In this document: positions 43,654 to 51,450 of the stretch, piece by piece
Layout: the number at the start of each line of letters is the position of its first letter
Position numbering within the stretch: the first letter of the stretch is position 1
NCBI GenBank assembly: GCA_900316285.1
Contig: ONCG01000027.1
Coordinates: 1 to 64,000 of the forward strand
Source of the DNA: an uncultured Prevotellaceae bacterium
GTDB lineage: Bacteria; Bacteroidota; Bacteroidia; Bacteroidales; Bacteroidaceae
Direction of reading: 5' to 3'
Length of the DNA: 64,000 bases
The notes under the pieces: model-generated
Told to the model about the DNA's origin: nothing
Databases searched by the model: none
Seen by the model: the letters and a program-made list of their open reading frames with translations, nothing else
Position numbers and translations under genes: made by a program

Positions 43654-44274
43654 TTACTTCCCCAGCAACATTCGGCGGGCAAACTCCCAGATGACGATGC
43701 CGGCGGTAACAGAGACATTCATGGAGTGCTTCGTACCGAACTGCGGAATCTCCAGACAGTCGTCGCACGCATCGACCACGCTTTGGTGAACGCCCTTCAC
43801 CTCGTTGCCAAGGACGAGACCCACCCCCCTGCCCCTCCCTATATGGAGGGGAGTAGATAGTTTTTCCGCTTTATCCTGCAAAGGCATATCACTCCCCTCC
43901 ATACAGGGAGGGGCAGGGGGGAGGGTCTTCAAGTCTTGCAACTTTGTGCTCCCTTCCGCCTGCTCAACGGCATAGGTGTAGTAGCCGCGCTGCTTCAGCT
44001 CCTCGACGGCCTCGTCGGCAGTCTTGAAGTAGCGCCAGCTGACGGAGTCCTCGGCTCCGAGTGCCGTCTTGTGAATCTCTACATGCGGGGGCGTGGCGGT
44101 GATACCACAGAGGTAGACCGCCTCCACGCGGAAGGCGTCGCACGTGCGGAACACCGACCCAACGTTGTAGAGCGACCGCACGTCGTCGAGTACCACCACG
44201 AGTGGCATCTTCTCGGCCTCGTGGAACTCCTCCACCGAGAGGCGGTTCATTTCAAGGATACTCAGTTTGCGCAT
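43654..44274 (-). CDS. SpoU/TrmH family RNA 2'-O-methyltransferase with in-frame insertion
   Basis: 206 residues. SPOUT fold: motif 1 region LDDVRSLYNVGSVFRTCDAF, motif 2 GLVLGNEVKGVHQSVVD, motif 3 MNVSVTAGIVIWEFARRM. It methylates a ribose 2'-OH in tRNA or rRNA using S-adenosylmethionine. Before motif 2 an extra ~35-residue segment (TLPPAPPCMEGSDMP ... TPLHIGRGRG) is encoded by an inverted-repeat element at 43817-43928; without it the protein would be about the usual ~170-180 residues. The insertion lies in a loop before the knot, so activity may survive. The exact target RNA is unknown. Convergent with the HIT gene. Confidence 0.9.
   Translation of the reverse strand: MRKLSILEMNRLSVEEFHEAEKMPLVVVLDDVRSLYNVGSVFRTCDAFRVEAVYLCGITATPPHVEIHKTALGAEDSVSWRYFKTADEAVEELKQRGYYTYAVEQAEGSTKLQDLKTLPPAPPCMEGSDMPLQDKAEKLSTPLHIGRGRGVGLVLGNEVKGVHQSVVDACDDCLEIPQFGTKHSMNVSVTAGIVIWEFARRMLLGK
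43817..43928. mobile_element. Inverted-repeat element inside methyltransferase gene
   Basis: 38-bp arms (43817-43854 and 43891-43928) complementary except two mismatches, starting AGACCC[A/T]CCCCCCTGCCCC, around a 36-bp loop. Each arm contains CTCCCTATATGGAG-type internal symmetry. The arm plan resembles the ends of the DUF559 cassette (CCCACCC..CTGCCC..AGATAGTT). It reads through in frame on the coding strand. Probably a non-autonomous (MITE-like) relative. Confidence 0.65.
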
Positions 44275-44287
44275 ATCTTTATACCCG

Positions 44288-44716
44288 TTATCTCATTGCA
44301 ATGGCGTAGGCACGAATCTGGCGCACCATTGCCAGCAGACCGTTGGAGCGGGTGGGGGAGAGGTGTTCGCGCAGGCCGATGCGCTCAATGAAGTAGAGGT
44401 TGGCATCGAGAATCTCCTGTGGCGTATGGTCGTTGAGCACTCGCAGCAGCAAGGCCACGATGCCCTTCACGATGAGTGCATCGCTATCAGCCTGCAGATG
44501 CATCACGTTGGCATCTCCCTCGGCTGCGGGTACCAAATCACATTGCACCCACACACGGCTCTGACAGCCGTCTATCAGGTTCTGCTCCGTCTTATACTGT
44601 TCGGGCAGCGGCTCCAGGTCGTTACCTAAGTCGATGAGCATCTGATACTTATCCATCCAGTCGTCGAAGCCCTCGAACTCCTCGATAATCTCGTCTTGAA
44701 TTTCGTTGATAGTCAT
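44288..44716 (-). CDS. sufE: SufE family sulfur acceptor
   Basis: 142 residues from the ATG at 44714-44716 (MTINEIQDEIIEEF). Takes persulfide sulfur from the SufS cysteine desulfurase for iron-sulfur cluster assembly. The acceptor Cys lies in NLIDGCQSRVW; other family features are DWMDKYQMLIDLG and GLREHLSPTRSNGL. It begins 13 bp after its neighbour's start on the same strand and may be co-transcribed with the methyltransferase. Divergent from the sigma factor gene. Confidence 0.94.
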   Translation of the reverse strand: MTINEIQDEIIEEFEGFDDWMDKYQMLIDLGNDLEPLPEQYKTEQNLIDGCQSRVWVQCDLVPAAEGDANVMHLQADSDALIVKGIVALLLRVLNDHTPQEILDANLYFIERIGLREHLSPTRSNGLLAMVRQIRAYAIAMR

Positions 44717-44788
44717 AATATATTCTGATTGAGTGCGCAAAATTACAACAAAAAACAGAAAAAATTCTCATTCTTGTGTAGTTTTTTG

Positions 44789-44813
44789 TTACCTTTGTGC
44801 GTCTAAAGGGTAA
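44789..44813 (+). promoter_or_regulatory. Sigma-factor gene promoter with downstream inverted arm
   Basis: TACCTTTG (44790-44797) is the -7 element; TTACCTTT (44789-44796) is complementary to AAAGGGTAA (44805-44813) with one bulge. Start codon 26 bp further on. Confidence 0.55.
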
Positions 44814-44838
44814 AAATCTCTAATTCAACAAGACGACA

Positions 44839-45312
44839 ATGACACAACTTGAACAGCAATTCACAAAAACCGTCACGGAACACAAGAGCACCATCTATAC
44901 CGTGTGCTACATGTTCTCGCAGGATGCTGACGAGGTGAATGACCTCTTCCAGGAAGTACTAGTGAACCTGTGGAAAGGCTTCGAAAGCTTCGAACAGCGC
45001 AGCGACATCCGCACGTGGATCTACCGTGTGGCGCTGAACACCTGCATCTCCCTCGACCGGAAGAAGCGTCGGCAGGCCACCGCTCGCCTCTCTATGGACA
45101 TCAACCTCTTTGAAGACCGCGACGAGGACACGCGCCAGGTGGACATGCTCCACAAGCGCATCGCCAAGTTGCAGCCTTTTGACCGCGCCATCGTTCTGCT
45201 CTGGCTCGAGAACCTACCCTACGACGAGATCGGCGAGATTGTTGGTATCTCGGCTAAGAATGTCGGTGTACGCCTGTACAGAATCAGAGAGCAACTGAAA
45301 CAAAACAACTAA
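44839..45312 (+). CDS. ECF-type RNA polymerase sigma factor
   Basis: 157 residues. Region 2 (TIYTVCYMFSQDADEVNDLFQEVLVNLWKG, then RTWIYRVALNTC) and region 4 (LENLPYDEIGEIVGISAKNV, then GVRLYRIREQLKQ) are both present; no C-terminal extension. It directs RNA polymerase to a small regulon. The next gene, 15 bp downstream, encodes a membrane protein that may act as its anti-sigma factor, although it lacks a recognised zinc anti-sigma motif. Inducing signal unknown. Confidence 0.92.
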   Translation: MTQLEQQFTKTVTEHKSTIYTVCYMFSQDADEVNDLFQEVLVNLWKGFESFEQRSDIRTWIYRVALNTCISLDRKKRRQATARLSMDINLFEDRDEDTRQVDMLHKRIAKLQPFDRAIVLLWLENLPYDEIGEIVGISAKNVGVRLYRIREQLKQNN

Positions 45313-45327
45313 AAACAAGTAAAAATT

Positions 45328-45918
45328 ATGGAAACAATGAATGATTTCGAACTCAACAGCATGCGCCAGCAAATGGAAACCCTGAAGAAGAAGCTGAGCG
45401 CTCAGGAAATAGTGAACGACCGCCTCATCCGCCGCTCCATGCGCGACACCGCCGGCAGCATCAGCCGCCGCTACTGGATTCTCATGGCCGTCGCCGTGCT
45501 CATGGTGCCCTATGGCTACTGGGCCTTCGTCATGCTTGCCGGCTACTCCGTGGCTTTCTGGATTGCCACCAGCGTGTTTATGCTCGTCTGCGCTGGCGCC
45601 ACGTTCTACAACAGCAGCGCCGTGCGCAATAGCAACATCATGAACAACGACCTGCTGGAAGTGCGCCGCCGCATGGCCCGCGCCAAGAAGTTTGAGAACC
45701 AGTGGCTGCTCGTCAGCATCCCGCTGCTGCTCGTCTGGCTCGGATGGTTCTTCTACGAGGGCTACAAGCAGGGCGGCTACGAAGGCCAGGGACTCATCTA
45801 TGCCGGCATCGTAGGCGGCGTCATCGGTGCCATCATCGGCTTCCGCCTGCACTTCAAGACGCAGCGCCAGTATCAGGAGATTCTCGACCAGATAGAAGAC
45901 CTGGAAGACGCCCGCTGA
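45328..45918 (+). CDS. Membrane protein paired with ECF sigma factor
   Basis: 196 residues. A cytoplasmic N-terminal helix (residues ~1-45: MRQQMETLKKKLSAQEIVND, coiled-coil-like), two membrane helices (~48-95: YWILMAVAVLMVPYGYWAFV, AFWIATSVFMLVCAGAT), a helical middle, then two more (~125-170: WLLVSIPLLLVWLGWFFYEG, GLIYAGIVGGVIGAIIGF) and a basic/acidic tail. The tight spacing to the sigma gene and the cytoplasmic helix suggest a signal-transducing partner. No known domain. Arrangement resembles Bacteroidetes sigma/membrane gene pairs. Confidence 0.7.
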   Translation: METMNDFELNSMRQQMETLKKKLSAQEIVNDRLIRRSMRDTAGSISRRYWILMAVAVLMVPYGYWAFVMLAGYSVAFWIATSVFMLVCAGATFYNSSAVRNSNIMNNDLLEVRRRMARAKKFENQWLLVSIPLLLVWLGWFFYEGYKQGGYEGQGLIYAGIVGGVIGAIIGFRLHFKTQRQYQEILDQIEDLEDAR

Positions 45919-46004
45919 CGCCGAAATGCGCCCGCCAAGGCGAAAAACACTCGTCACAGAATAAAAAAAACGGGCTGCAAGCGCTGTTATTTGGGAAAAA
46001 ATCG

Positions 46005-46012
46005 TAATTTTG
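46005..46012 (+). promoter_or_regulatory. -7 element for TRL lipoprotein gene
   Basis: TAATTTTG followed by CCCC, 28 bp before the start codon. A TTTG lies only 11 bp upstream, so the -33 element is uncertain. Confidence 0.5.
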
Positions 46013-46039
46013 CCCCATGTTATTTTAATTTTGGGTATT

Positions 46040-46339
46040 ATGAAGAATAGATTTATGATTTTCGCTGCTTCGGCAGCACTCTCCGTCAGCATGCTGACAA
46101 GTTGCGCAACCATCAATAGCGGTGCCGCTCTGGCAGAAAAGGCTCCCATCGGCCAGAAGGTGGGTGAGGCCACATCGACCTACATCCTCGGCCTCTGGTC
46201 GTCGAAAGGAGAGCAGAACAACATCAAGCAGGCCGCAGAAAATGGTGGCATTCAGAAGGTGACACAAGTGGAGTACATCGACCAAGCTGTGCTCGGCGGT
46301 CTCTTCATCAAGCACACCACCCGCGTCTACGGCGAGTAG
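46040..46339 (+). CDS. TRL-like family lipoprotein
   Basis: 99 residues from ATG 46040 (MKNRFMIFAASAALSVSMLT). Lipobox MLTSC then A. Body: KVGEATSTYILGLWSSKGEQ, IKQAAENGGIQKVTQVEYID, ending HTTRVYGE, the pattern of the TRL (tRNA-associated locus) family of small lipoproteins. Function unknown; periplasmic or outer-membrane anchored. Confidence 0.8.
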   Translation: MKNRFMIFAASAALSVSMLTSCATINSGAALAEKAPIGQKVGEATSTYILGLWSSKGEQNNIKQAAENGGIQKVTQVEYIDQAVLGGLFIKHTTRVYGE

Positions 46340-46371
46340 GCACCTACTGCTGCAGCACAAGATTCATCCTG

Positions 46372-46408
46372 CGCTTTCTCCGCCCCCTCCAAGGAGGTGG
46401 AGAAAGCG
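46372..46408. terminator. Hairpin after TRL gene
   Basis: CGCTTTCTCC pairs with GGAGAAAGCG, with inner CCCCTCC/GGAGG; a GC-rich palindrome of the same style as the interspersed elements. Confidence 0.65.
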
Positions 46409-46479
46409 ACTTGTTTCTTTACTGGCGGCACTCCTCGCAAGTGATTAGCCGACATCATTCCACCTCTTAAAAATATAGC

Positions 46480-48654
46480 ATGAAAAAATTACTATCGCTC
46501 TGCCTCATGCTGGCTGTTGCCTTGATGACAATGGCGCAGGGGAAACTGACCCCTCAGGCGCAAATCAGCATCTCGAAACAAATGACCCACACACACCGTG
46601 GCGGCCAGCAGCTGGCTCCCGAAAAGGGTGGAAAGAAGGTGACGCTCGTGGTGAAGGTTTCACCCGAGAATGCCGCCGAGACCTTCCGGCAGATGAAGGC
46701 CGCCGGTGCCGTGGTGCGCACGAAGCTGGGCCAGCAGGCCACGGTGAGCATCTCCGCCGACAGCGTGCCCGCGCTGCAACGCATCAAGGGCGTGCTGCGC
46801 ATCGACTCGGGCCACAAGGGTCGGCTGAAGACCGACAAGGCCCGCCAGGCCACGGGCGTCAGCCTGCTGAACGGCCCAACGCTGCCCGACGGTGCCACAC
46901 TCTACTCGGGCAAGGGCGTGAACATCTGCCTCATCGACGCCGGCATCGACTTCCAGCACCCGGCCTTCAAGGACAGCCAGGGCCGTAGCCGCATCAAGTG
47001 CGTCTATCTGAACAACAGCGACGAGGGCCGCAAGTTCACCGTGAGCGACCCCGAAGCGGGCGACTACACCTTTCCCGGCTCGGTGTTCGACACGCCGGAG
47101 CTCATAGCCAGCCTGACCACCGACATGAGCGGTGAATACCACGGCACCCACACCTCGGCCATTGCTGCAGGCACCCTCTCGTCGCAGGGCTTTGGCGGTA
47201 TGGCATCCGATGCCGACCTGGTGCTCATTCCCGCAGGATACTTCGACGAGGACCTCTATGACGATGAAGAAGACGCCATTGAGGAAGCCCTCGCCTTTGC
47301 CGTGGCCTATGCCAACCAGAGCAACCAGCCCACCGTGCTGAGCGCCAGCCTGAACAGCCACGCCGGAGCCCACGACGGCACGAGCAGCGTCACACATGCC
47401 ATCGAGGCTGCCTCGGAGAGCCTCATCCCCGTGTTCTCGGCAGGCAACGAGGGCGGCTACCCCGTGCACCTCTACCAGAAGTTCACGTCGTCAAAGAAGT
47501 CGGCCAAGACGCTGATGCTCGGCGTTTTGGATGATGAGACGGGAAAACACGAACTCCAGCTTTCCTCCGACGTGACGGGCATGACCCGCGCTGGCAACCA
47601 AGTGAGCGTGAAGCTCGCGCTGAGGTCGGTATCGTCGATGGGGTCGTTCAAGACCGTGTGGCAGTCTGACCCCGTGACGGCCACGCTGGGCGGCGAGATG
47701 GAGTATCTGGAGGTGTCGGGCAGCAGCGATGCCACGCTGGGCAAATATTTCGACGGCAACATCGCCATGGCTGCTGCCGACAACGGCGACGGCCGACTTT
47801 CGGTGAGTGCCGTGGCTGAAGGCGGCGTCGACCCGAAGGGCAGCATCGAGTTATACCTGTTCGAACTCACCATCAGCGGTGACGACGGCACCGAGATTGA
47901 CCTCTGGGACGACGTGGCAGGGTTTGCCGGCAAGAACTACCTCGGCCTGCCCAGCTATGTAGATGGCGACAGCGACATCTCGGGCGGCGACTGGACGTCG
48001 ACAGAACGTGTCGTCAGCGTGGGAGCCTACTGCACCAACACGTTGCAGCGCGACTACGACGGAACCATCACCGACACCTCTATGCCTGAGGACGAAGACG
48101 AGGAACCATTTGTGCTCAACGACATTGCCTGGTTCTCCAGCTACGGCGAGTCGTTCAACGGCGTCGTGCAGCCCACGGTCTGCGCGCCCGGCGTCAACAT
48201 CGTGTCGGCCATGAGCCAGTATGCCTTCAGCGACGATGCCGACGAGAGCATGCTCTGGCAGGGTGGCGCCTACACTGCCGAGAGCGGCACGTCGATGGCC
48301 TGCCCCGTGGTGGCCGGCATCGTGGCGCTGTGGCTTGAGACCGATCCCACGCTGACGCTCGACGACGTGAAGGACGTGATGGCCAACTCGTCGGACTACG
48401 ACGACTTCACATCCAGCAAACCCATTCGCTGGGGCTACGGCAAGATCAACGCCAAGCGCGGCATCGACTACATCAACAAGCGCATCAGCGGCATCACCGA
48501 CACTCCTGCAACCGGCAGCCAGGGCAGTGGCGCCATCTACGACCTGAGCGGACGCAGAGTCTCTGTGACCTCCGTCTCCTCTGTGACCTCTGTGGCATCT
48601 GTGCTCCCCAAGGGCATCTACCTGCACAATGGCCGCAAGTTTGTGGTGAAGTAA
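46480..48654 (+). CDS. S8 family subtilisin-like serine protease, secreted
   Basis: 724 residues; signal peptide MKKLLSLCLMLAVALMTMAQ, an inhibitor-like prodomain (~25-125), catalytic domain with Asp153 (NICLIDAGID), His221 (EYHGTHTSAIAAG) and Ser605 (ESGTSMACPVVAG). A long insert between His and Ser (residues ~330-500) is beta-rich, as in Prevotella subtilases. The C-terminus carries YDLSGRRVSV, a repeat-derived linker (VTSVSSVTSVASV, from 48558-48612) and LPKGIYLHNGRKFVVK, a sorting-like tail. Probably exported by the type IX system and active outside the cell. Convergent with U32; terminator between them. Confidence 0.94.
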   Translation: MKKLLSLCLMLAVALMTMAQGKLTPQAQISISKQMTHTHRGGQQLAPEKGGKKVTLVVKVSPENAAETFRQMKAAGAVVRTKLGQQATVSISADSVPALQRIKGVLRIDSGHKGRLKTDKARQATGVSLLNGPTLPDGATLYSGKGVNICLIDAGIDFQHPAFKDSQGRSRIKCVYLNNSDEGRKFTVSDPEAGDYTFPGSVFDTPELIASLTTDMSGEYHGTHTSAIAAGTLSSQGFGGMASDADLVLIPAGYFDEDLYDDEEDAIEEALAFAVAYANQSNQPTVLSASLNSHAGAHDGTSSVTHAIEAASESLIPVFSAGNEGGYPVHLYQKFTSSKKSAKTLMLGVLDDETGKHELQLSSDVTGMTRAGNQVSVKLALRSVSSMGSFKTVWQSDPVTATLGGEMEYLEVSGSSDATLGKYFDGNIAMAAADNGDGRLSVSAVAEGGVDPKGSIELYLFELTISGDDGTEIDLWDDVAGFAGKNYLGLPSYVDGDSDISGGDWTSTERVVSVGAYCTNTLQRDYDGTITDTSMPEDEDEEPFVLNDIAWFSSYGESFNGVVQPTVCAPGVNIVSAMSQYAFSDDADESMLWQGGAYTAESGTSMACPVVAGIVALWLETDPTLTLDDVKDVMANSSDYDDFTSSKPIRWGYGKINAKRGIDYINKRISGITDTPATGSQGSGAIYDLSGRRVSVTSVSSVTSVASVLPKGIYLHNGRKFVVK

Positions 48655-48660
48655 GCTTAA

Positions 48661-48677
48661 CCCCCAGCGGGGGGCAA
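48661..48677. repeat. GC-rich palindrome after S8 gene
   Basis: CCCCCAGCGGGGG, a short hairpin of the interspersed GC-rich type. Confidence 0.5.
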
Positions 48678-48701
48678 CAAGTATATAGCTGAAAAAAAAG
48701 A

Positions 48702-48739
48702 AAAATGAGTGAAATTGCCCAAGCAATTTCACTCATTTT
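48702..48739. terminator. Bidirectional terminator
   Basis: AAAATGAGTGAAATTGC pairs perfectly with GCAATTTCACTCATTTT; A-rich before and T-rich after, so it serves both the S8 and U32 genes. Confidence 0.9.
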
Positions 48740-48744
48740 GTTTA

Positions 48745-50037
48745 TTACGTCAAATCTTTTTCCTTAACAATCTTGAAGAGCTTGTCGTTGGGCCGCACCT
48801 TCTCGGGCACGCGGATGGCGGCAAGCTCATGCTGACGCGCCACGTCGGTGGGTCGGCCGTCGTTGTCGTGAATCTCGCTGACATCGACCCACAATGCGCC
48901 TGTGGTAGGACCGGAGATGAACAGGCGGTCGCCCACCTGGAAGGTCGAAGCATCCACGCTCACCTCAGCCACGCCGATGCGAGAGAAATACTTCGTGACG
49001 CGACCCACGAGCTGCTTGCGCTCGGTGGCACACGAGCCGTAGGACTTGTTCCATTCGCCCAGCCGCTGGCCCTGGTAGTAGCCGTCCCAGAATCCGCGGT
49101 TGAAGACGGTAGCAAGCCGCTCGTCCCATTCATCCTTGCGAGCCTCGGTGAAGTTTTTCGCTTCCGCTCCAGCCACTCCTGAGGGAGTTTCTGCATCAGC
49201 CACGACTGCCTCGATGGCCTCTTTGTAGCATTTCACGACCGTGTAGACGTATTCCGGTCCGCGTGCTCGACCTTCTATTTTAAATACGCGCACGCCCGCG
49301 CGCATCAGCTTATCGATGAAGCGGATGGTCTTCAGGTCCTTCGGGCTCATCAGGTATTTGTTGTCCACCTCTATCTCGTTGCCCGTCTCGGCATCAGTGA
49401 GGATGTAGGAACGTCGGCAGATTTGGATGCACTCGCCGCGATTGGCCGAGCGGTTGGCGTCGTGCAGACTCATGTAGCACTTTCCGGATACGGCCATGCA
49501 CAATGCTCCGTGACAGAACATCTCTATTCGCACCAGCTCTCCACGCGGACCGCGTATCTGCTGCTCAATAATCTGCCGGTGAATCTCAGCCACTTGGTCG
49601 AGGTTCAGCTCGCGTGCGAGCACCACCACATCGGCAAACTGCGCGTAGAACTTCAGCGCCTCGACGTTCGAGATGTTGAGTTGCGTCGACAGATGCACTT
49701 CCACGCCACGTTCTATGCAGTACTGCATCACCGCGATGTCGCAGGCAATAACAGCCGAGATGCCTGCCTCGTGGGCTGCATCGATGATTTGGTGCATTGT
49801 CGGGATGTCGCCATCGTAGATGATGGTGTTCACGGTGAGATAGGTTTTGATGCCCTTGGCGTTGCACGTTTCGGCAATCTCACGCAGGTCGTCGATAGTA
49901 AAATGATTGGCCGAATGCGAGCGCATGTTCAGCTGTCCGATGCCGAAGTACACGCTGTCGGCACCCGCCTTGATGGCAGCAGCCAGCGACTCGCGCGAGC
50001 CCACTGGTGCCATAATTTCGTAGTCTTTCACGTTCAT
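48745..50037 (-). CDS. U32 family protein (TrhP-like)
   Basis: 430 residues. Begins MNVKDYEIMAPVGSRESLAA AIKAGADSVYFG pattern typical of U32; the cysteine cluster that holds an iron-sulfur cluster is in EMFCHGALCMAVSGKCY and ANRGECIQICR. Family members such as TrhP hydroxylate tRNA uridines, or RlhA acts on rRNA; older annotation calls them peptidases. Length and the single U32 domain plus a C-terminal beta domain favour the TrhP type. Cytoplasmic. No operon partner. Confidence 0.9.
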   Translation of the reverse strand: MNVKDYEIMAPVGSRESLAAAIKAGADSVYFGIGQLNMRSHSANHFTIDDLREIAETCNAKGIKTYLTVNTIIYDGDIPTMHQIIDAAHEAGISAVIACDIAVMQYCIERGVEVHLSTQLNISNVEALKFYAQFADVVVLARELNLDQVAEIHRQIIEQQIRGPRGELVRIEMFCHGALCMAVSGKCYMSLHDANRSANRGECIQICRRSYILTDAETGNEIEVDNKYLMSPKDLKTIRFIDKLMRAGVRVFKIEGRARGPEYVYTVVKCYKEAIEAVVADAETPSGVAGAEAKNFTEARKDEWDERLATVFNRGFWDGYYQGQRLGEWNKSYGSCATERKQLVGRVTKYFSRIGVAEVSVDASTFQVGDRLFISGPTTGALWVDVSEIHDNDGRPTDVARQHELAAIRVPEKVRPNDKLFKIVKEKDLT

Positions 50038-50070
50038 GGGTGCAAAGGTAGTGCAAATCGAGTGAAATAC

Positions 50071-50203
50071 AAAATGAAAACGCAGTTTTTATTTTTATTT
50101 CCGAGATGCAGCCTACCTTCGGCGTTAGCCAAAGGTACGACTAAGTGAGCGAAAAGCAAAATGAAAACGCAGTTTTTATTTTTATTTCCGAGATGAAGCC
50201 TAC
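50071..50203. repeat. 46-bp direct repeat before the C1 protease gene
   Basis: Copies at 50071-50116 and 50158-50203 begin AAAATGAAAACGCAG and differ at one base; the period is 87 bp. The DNA between carries CCTTCGGCGTTAGCC-AAAGG, a partial hairpin. The second copy lies directly upstream of the C1 gene's TACCTTTG element (50219-50226). Confidence 0.8.
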
Positions 50204-50256
50204 ATAATTATTTTTTATTACCTTTGCATCCGAAAAGTGAATCATCTTGATAAACA

Positions 50257-51339
50257 ATGAGGAAACAAAGGTTTTCGGTTCTTCCGTTGAGGGTAGTGCT
50301 ATGTGCCTGCCTGCTTGCTTTGCTGGCGGCTTGTGGCCGACCGGCACCGGCGGAGAAGAGAGCTACAGGTAAGACAATGCGGCTCAGCGACAGCCTCGTC
50401 ATCACCGATGAGGTGAGACTTCCGTGTACGCCCGTGAAGCAGCAAGGTCACAGTTCGCTCTGCTGGATCTACGCCATGCTTGCCACCATCGAAACCGAGC
50501 ACCTCGTGAAGGGCGATTCCGTGAACCTCTCGCCTCTGTTTCTCGCTCGCCAGTATCTGGTAGCTGAAGCCGAATCCTTCTATTTTGCTCGCGGAAAAGG
50601 GAACCTATCTCAGCGAGGCATGTCGCCGATGACACTTCGCCTGCTTGGTCGCTACGGTGCCCAGCCCTACGACTACTATCACGCTCATCAGCAGGCCAAT
50701 ATGAACGTGTTGTGGCGGAGAGTGGCACAGTTGGCACGTACCGCCGCCGTGCGTCGTGAGGGGGTGGAGGCTTTCCGCCGACAGCTCGGCGACCTGCTCG
50801 ACAAGGAGTTGGGCTTTGTGCCCCGATTCGTACACATGCTCGGTGCCGAATACACCAATGAGGAGTTCGGGCGCAGCGTGTGCATGAAGGGCGAATATGA
50901 GGCGCTCACTTCTTTCTCCCATCATCCCTACGGCACACGTTTCCAGCTGGAGGTGCCCGATAATGTGATGGGCGACACTTTCTTGAATGTGCCTCTCGAC
51001 ACACTCATGGCTGTTGTCAACCGCTCCTTGCGCAATGGGCATCCCGTTTGCTGGGAGGGCGATATCAGCGAGGATGGTTTTTCTTTCCAGAAGGGATTAG
51101 CCACGTTGAAGGAGGATTGCGATACGACTCAGCGGCAGCGGGAGTTTGAAACCTTCCAGACTACCGACGATCATTGCATGGCACTCGTGGGATTGGCTCG
51201 CGACAACGCCGGACGTCGCTACTACCTCGCCAAGAACTCGTGGGGCACCGGCAACCGCTTTGGCGGCTATATGTATCTCTCGGAGGACTACGTCAGAATG
51301 AAAACCATCTGTATTGTCGTTCATCGCGACCAACGATAG
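50257..51339 (+). CDS. C1-family papain-like cysteine peptidase lipoprotein
   Basis: 360 residues; signal peptide with lipobox LLALLAAC then G. Papain triad in bleomycin-hydrolase style: Gln61/62 and Cys69 in KQQGHSSLCWIYAM, His306 in DDHCMALVG, Asn327 in AKNSWGTG. The Bacteroides relatives are surface or periplasmic aminopeptidases. The lipobox predicts membrane anchoring. A -7 element TACCTTTG lies 31 bp upstream of the ATG. The M16 peptidase gene follows after 111 bp. Confidence 0.9.
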   Translation: MRKQRFSVLPLRVVLCACLLALLAACGRPAPAEKRATGKTMRLSDSLVITDEVRLPCTPVKQQGHSSLCWIYAMLATIETEHLVKGDSVNLSPLFLARQYLVAEAESFYFARGKGNLSQRGMSPMTLRLLGRYGAQPYDYYHAHQQANMNVLWRRVAQLARTAAVRREGVEAFRRQLGDLLDKELGFVPRFVHMLGAEYTNEEFGRSVCMKGEYEALTSFSHHPYGTRFQLEVPDNVMGDTFLNVPLDTLMAVVNRSLRNGHPVCWEGDISEDGFSFQKGLATLKEDCDTTQRQREFETFQTTDDHCMALVGLARDNAGRRYYLAKNSWGTGNRFGGYMYLSEDYVRMKTICIVVHRDQR

Positions 51340-51450
51340 CCGTTCACCCTCTGCGGATTGCATTTCCCCGATGCATTTAGTACCTTGATGGGCTGCTATT
51401 TCGTTTATATATGTGGAACCGCAAATCATCATCAAACTCAATACAACAAC

